A stretch of 64,000 nucleotides of DNA from Neodiprion pinetum (taxonomy: Eukaryota > Arthropoda > Insecta > Hymenoptera > Diprionidae): contig NC_060238.1 of NCBI RefSeq assembly GCF_021155775.2, positions 20,378,970-20,442,969 of the forward strand. The letters run 5' to 3'. This document shows positions 60,185 through 64,000 of the stretch, in pieces. A program made the position numbers and the translations under genes. The notes below the pieces were generated by a model. It saw only the letters and a program-made list of their open reading frames with translations. It ran no database searches and had not been told where the DNA came from. The number at the start of each line of letters is the position of its first letter. Position 1 is the stretch's first letter.

Positions 60185-60690
60185 CCAAATACCCCAGAAA
60201 TAATAATCTGAACAAAAAAGATCCATAGAAAAGTAACCAATGACAAAAATAGCATTGGAAATTTAATTTCATTTAATGTAATTCAATATTTTGTCAATTT
60301 TTGCTCATGGATTATTTTTCGTCATGAGTTATTTTGCTGAGGTTATTTTTATTGTAGGTTATTCTTATCTTGACATATTTTTGTTACGAGGCTAAAGCTA
60401 GAAGTCAGAATCAGCACCCAAACTTTCTAATGTTGATCCGAATAAGGTGGCTAAGTTCGAAAGTCAAAATTTTGTGCAATACCTCGAATCCCCAATACTT
60501 TCGAAAAATTATGAGAATAACACGAACTGCATTTTTCTAATTTCAAAAACCTTAAAGAGTTAGCTAGCTTCGGCTTAAAATTTTTGTTTCGCTTATTCAT
60601 GATATGTTATTATTATCTTTAGTTATTTTTGGTCATGGGTTATTTCTAAAAGTTGATTTTTGCAGGGCTTATTTTCAAACGGGATATTAA
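60185..60690. repeat. Degenerate inverted repeat with GTCATGGGTTATTT motifs
   Basis: The left block (about 60,195-60,250: AAATAATAATCTGAACAAAA, then AAAGTAACCAATGAC) is a diverged inverse of the right block (about 60,618-60,672: TTTGGTCATGGGTTATTTCT and CAGGGCTTATTTTC). Between them GGTTATTTTT-like units recur four to five times at about 60,306-60,370. Possibly an old TIR element; boundaries are approximate. Confidence 0.4.
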
Positions 60691-60968
60691 CTCGGCTATC
60701 GTAAAATTTACTTGCTGTTTCGAAAAAATGCTCGATATATGTTTTGTCCGATGTATTCCCACCCCCGAAATCGATGCAGGAAAAGCAGTTTTATCCCATT
60801 CGCTGTAAGGCGTGATAGATTTGAATTTCGATATAGTGTACAGTATATGTAAATATTATACGGGTGCTGCGGGTAGTCTGAAAATGACAGGTTGTATTTG
60901 GGAGGTCTCTCTTGTCATTTTCAACGTATATTATTCTGACAGTTGGAAGTACGTGGATCGACGTTACA

Positions 60969-60971
<3 letters not shown>

Positions 60972-61042
<71 letters not shown>
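60972..61042. repeat. (CA)n microsatellite, 71 bp
   Basis: The longest pure dinucleotide array in the window. It explains the Thr-His and Val-Cys strings of several overlapping open frames on both strands. Confidence 0.98.
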
Positions 61043-61043
<1 letters not shown>

Positions 61044-61059
61044 TGTACATTTGAACGTC

Positions 61060-62530
61060 GAATTTTCTCACCGAACAAGAATATCTGTAAGTTCTGTTTT
61101 CCGGATAATTTTCCAACAGATGCAAGATGAAAAATAAAAAAATATAATTAAGAATAAATAGTTAACGGAAATTGAAACTCCAAAATTTTATTACAATTGA
61201 ACGATGAATATCGCAGGAATAAAAGTAAAAATATTTCGACAAGCATTTGAAAAATAAGATTTGTAACGTTGGAAAAAATACGGAAAATTGATGAAAAATT
61301 TATCCATTGATGGAAAAATTCAGAAAATTGACGGAAAACTTGTTGTTACTTGTTTGACTGTTGGAATTTTTTTTATAGCGATTGGTGAAACAATAAAAAA
61401 CAGAAAACACAACGGGCTTAATTTTTATAGTTTGTGTTTAGAGAATTGAAAAATCAAAATCGCTGCGAAGACGGATTGAGATTGTTTTTTAATCTGTGAA
61501 GAAAAAGGGATTGAATTTTATAATCATCCAACATTCTAACGAGAGATTAAAAATTTGAACATCGTGAATTTGTTATTGAAAATATTCTGCGGTAATTGTT
61601 TCAGAAAAATATCGTAACTGGCCGATTAGTCGTCTGCGACAAATCAAACTCCAACGAGTATATAGATTTTGCTAATCCTCGTGTCTTCCGGGAATCGCGA
61701 TTATATTGTCAGGAGTAAATGTTAGTTAAAATGATTAATGCGTGCGCGGCAAACGCTCGAGGCCGAAAATTGATTGCTTATAAGGTAGAGTGGCTAAGCC
61801 TGCAGTGATTATTATTTCTTCGTCGTCGACTTGCCGTCAGGGAATAATTACGGTTGATTATAAAACAGAGCGGTGAATCGGGAAAAAAATAATTCTTCAA
61901 TATTAATTGTTGTTTCGGAAATTATATTCGATTTTTTCAGCAGTGGGAAAAAAAAAATTCTTGAATTATTATACATTTTCTTCTCATCACGCCTCCCGTT
62001 TACAATAATAATCAGCATTTTTACGACTATTGTTATTATCGTTGTATAATTGTACCTGGAATTATTTTTTTTCTTGAAGGAGAGAATTTCTGGCGAGTTT
62101 TTAATAATCCTCATTTACGGCGCGAGGAAAATCGACAAAAAACGACGCTTGATCCAACTTCATATCACAACCTTAATTATCAAGAGTACTGTGCTAATAT
62201 TTGAACTGCAGCTTTGTTAGAGGATTACCGTTCTTTTCTTGCGCTTCATTCGGGGAGTCGCACCCCGATGAGCTTAATTGTTAAGAAACGTGTATAATTA
62301 TCTTTTCAATTCTCAATTAGATGGAAACGAATAAATATTCATCGTACAATGAAGTGGGATAAGTGGATCTGGAAAAATTTTTAATACAACAAGAAAGTCC
62401 AGACTTTGAATCAATTAATTAGCCAATATTATGTTAAATTGAATTTAAATTTCTGAAATCAGCAGCTGGAAGTTTGGTAAAAAAAGCAAGATTAATGAAT
62501 AATTTCAGTGCGATATAATTGAACAATGTT
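61060..62530. other. AT-rich spacer, nothing recognised
   Basis: AT-rich with scattered homopolymers. One small GC-rich stem (TCGGGG...CCCCGA, about 62,249-62,269) is visible. No convincing coding frame. Confidence 0.55.
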
Positions 62531-62537
62531 TATTTTA

Positions 62538-62961
62538 CAGGGTGTTTCCGAGTAAACCCCGCAGTTTGTTGGTTTGCCTACCACTGAGGGCAAAGAATAT
62601 CGGTAAAATAGATCTACCGAGTCAGAATCGCTTTAGTCAAGTCATGTTAAACAATCGCTTTAACGTGACTACGGAACGCGATCGCTGAATGCTTCAGAAA
62701 AGGTTGTAAATGACGAAACAACTGCTTGACTAAGTCCACACAATTTGGCAACAGTGGCAGCTGCAAATCACTCGCAAGGACTTTAAAATAAAACGCTACC
62801 TACCGATAATTCGGTAAGTCTGTATTATCGATAACGCGGTAAATCTGCATTACCGATAACTCGGTAAATCTGCATTACCAATATCTCGGTAAATCTGCAT
62901 TACCGATATTTGTTCCCCCGAGTGGTAGGCAATACTGCTGCGTATTTTCGGAAACAGTCTG
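62538..62961 (-). mobile_element. TA-flanked TIR element family M, copy 2 (424 bp), with internal satellite
   Basis: The left end reads CAGGGTGTTTCCGAG and the right end on the minus strand reads CAGACTGTTTCCGAA. TA lies outside both (62,536-62,537 and 62,962-62,963). The interior matches 20,415-20,765 in inverse (GGTTGTAAATGACGAAACAA, a CTGCTTG block, CCACACAA). Unlike copy 1 it contains four tandem 25-bp units next to the right TIR. There is no transposase; the minus-strand frames (109 and 60 codons) are incidental. Confidence 0.85.
62801..62910. repeat. 25-bp tandem repeat (4 units plus partial) inside family M copy 2
   Basis: The units start at 62,801, 62,826, 62,851 and 62,876, with a partial fifth at 62,901. 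The best unit reads TACCGATAACTCGGTAAATC followed by TGCAT, and contains the hairpin TACCGA-TAAC-TCGGTA. The partial unit continues into the TACCGATATTTGTTCCCC block that is shared with copy 1, so the array grew from TIR-internal sequence. Confidence 0.92.
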
Positions 62962-62963
62962 TA

Positions 62964-64000
62964 TACTGCAAACTCCGCAGTAGAGCAGTAATATGTACAT
63001 GTATATGTAGTGTAATATATTCCTAGGAATTTGGGTACAGAAGGGCGTCCAAAACACGCGTAGGTACGTCGTCGTAACGGCAGCTCACAAGTTAACGGAT
63101 AACTAATCTCTAATTGAATATCTAATGTCATTAACCACCCCGCAGACACGCTACCTGCCCATTGCATATTCAAATTCATATCGTTTACATTGAAACTATA
63201 TCATCCCCCTTTCGTGTTCTTCAGATGCGCACATTGATTGACACGCTCCTATTTGGATTCCGGTTTACTTTCTGCCGAGAACGGTGTGTCTAGAGAATTA
63301 ACGGTCCTTGCCGTCTAAAACTAAAATTAGGAGAGTGTAAAAAACTGTTCAACCCTTTCATTTACACATTTTTCAACTTAATATTTTTTCCAGAATTTTG
63401 TTACACGGGGGTTTTTTGGGTCGCTGATCACGAATCTGAAGACAGAATTTGATGATTTTTAAATCCAAGATGGCGGACCCAATATGATGGAAGCAAGACG
63501 CTTTCTTCTCACGATGAGGACTAAAAGATGTATTAATATTTTAGGATAATAACGGTACGAAAAAGTTCAAATCGAAGGTAATTATAAATGTGAAAATCAT
63601 TTCAACCTAGCAAAAATGATTATTAAAACAGTATCGCAGATATTACGTATCATTTCAACATATTTTCGTGCCAATTATCAATTTCATTTATGGAATTATA
63701 CATCGTTTATCAACATCGACGTTCATGACGTTGAGATTTTTTTTTTTTTATTTGTATCAGTGGAGTTTCATTCATGATAAATTATTTCCTTCGATTTGTC
63801 TCAATAACATTTTTTACGTTTCACACTAATTGCCAGTCACTTCATAGTGTTTTTATTCTTGAAATCTTGCATTGACCAGACTCAATCAAATTATATACCG
63901 TACGTAAACTTTAACGAAGTGGAAAATATATTACAGAGGAATTTTTCGTTTCCGTCAATTACGTGAATAAACCGAGTATTGAATTTGAAGAGGCAAAAAA
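62964..64000. other. Spacer with one dispersed-repeat fragment
   Basis: Holds the third copy of the GATTACGAATCTGAAAT-type repeat (about 63,405-63,500), with the ATCCAAGATGGCGGACCCAA segment. The rest is AT-rich and unassigned to the window end. The GC-raised part at about 63,040-63,310 shows no motif that I recognise. Confidence 0.5.

Noticed and set aside
60791..61137. Frames rich in Thr-His or Val-Cys on both strands.
   Set aside because: They translate the 71-bp CA repeat.
62801..62910. Regular 25-bp repeats considered as a CRISPR array.
   Set aside because: There are no spacers between units, and the repeat is tandem and lies inside a TIR element in a eukaryotic setting.

Overview
The window looks like AT-rich, gene-poor eukaryotic DNA, most likely from an insect nuclear genome. 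It has dense poly-A/poly-T runs, many di-, tri- and tetranucleotide microsatellites, short TTAGG/CCTAA (insect-type telomeric) tracts, and many short terminal-inverted-repeat (TIR) elements without transposase. A hymenopteran source is my best guess from that combination; nothing seen here proves it. I find no complete protein gene, tRNA, rRNA, CRISPR array or bacterial-type operon. The longest open frames are low-complexity (poly-Phe/poly-Lys from homopolymers, Ser/His/Ile/Phe from a TTCA/TTTA microsatellite) or lack recognisable domains. The most economical reading is a large intron or an intergenic stretch.

Layout. 1-5 kb: AT-rich spacer with triplet microsatellites, a dispersed repeat (about 2.09-2.29 kb) and a TA-flanked mini-transposon (4,762-4,984). 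5-8 kb: a GC-raised island, a long TIR element of family F1 (6.23-7.15 kb), a GC-raised open stretch with a good minus-strand splice donor, and an inverted copy of the dispersed repeat. 8-13 kb: AT-rich spacer, a very small candidate exon near 10.4 kb, a TIR element at 12.2 kb and an island with a consensus NRF1/EWG-type site at 12.75 kb. 13-20 kb: two miRNA-precursor-sized hairpins (13.6 and 18.3 kb), a GC island, and the first of four 'decamer' elements. 20-31 kb: a TA-flanked TIR element, a GC-raised stretch, ATCGAT palindromes, two F1 elements, an inverted 'GATTACGAATCTGAAAT' repeat and a large TTTA/TTCA microsatellite. 31-48 kb: three different TTAA-flanked (piggyBac-type) non-autonomous elements, another F1 element, decamer copies B and C, an interstitial CCTAA tract and a foldback repeat built on TTCTACAGAATA. 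48-64 kb: a GC-raised island with a perfect 11-bp stem, a large near-palindrome at 51.7-52.4 kb, a truncated second copy of the 4.8-kb element, decamer copy D, a purine-strand tract with a 92-bp tandem duplication, a long CA repeat, and a TA-flanked TIR element carrying an internal 25-bp hairpin-forming satellite.

The most interesting item is the decamer family. Its copies share end sequences, and copy B is bounded exactly by a perfect 12-bp direct repeat. Between the ends lie hundreds of bases of GAAATC repeated roughly every 10 bp, close to one DNA helical turn. I do not recognise it as a named family. Overall the window is a graveyard of several distinct non-autonomous DNA transposon families, with a few GC-raised islands that are the best places to look for exons or regulatory DNA. 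All alignments were made by eye.
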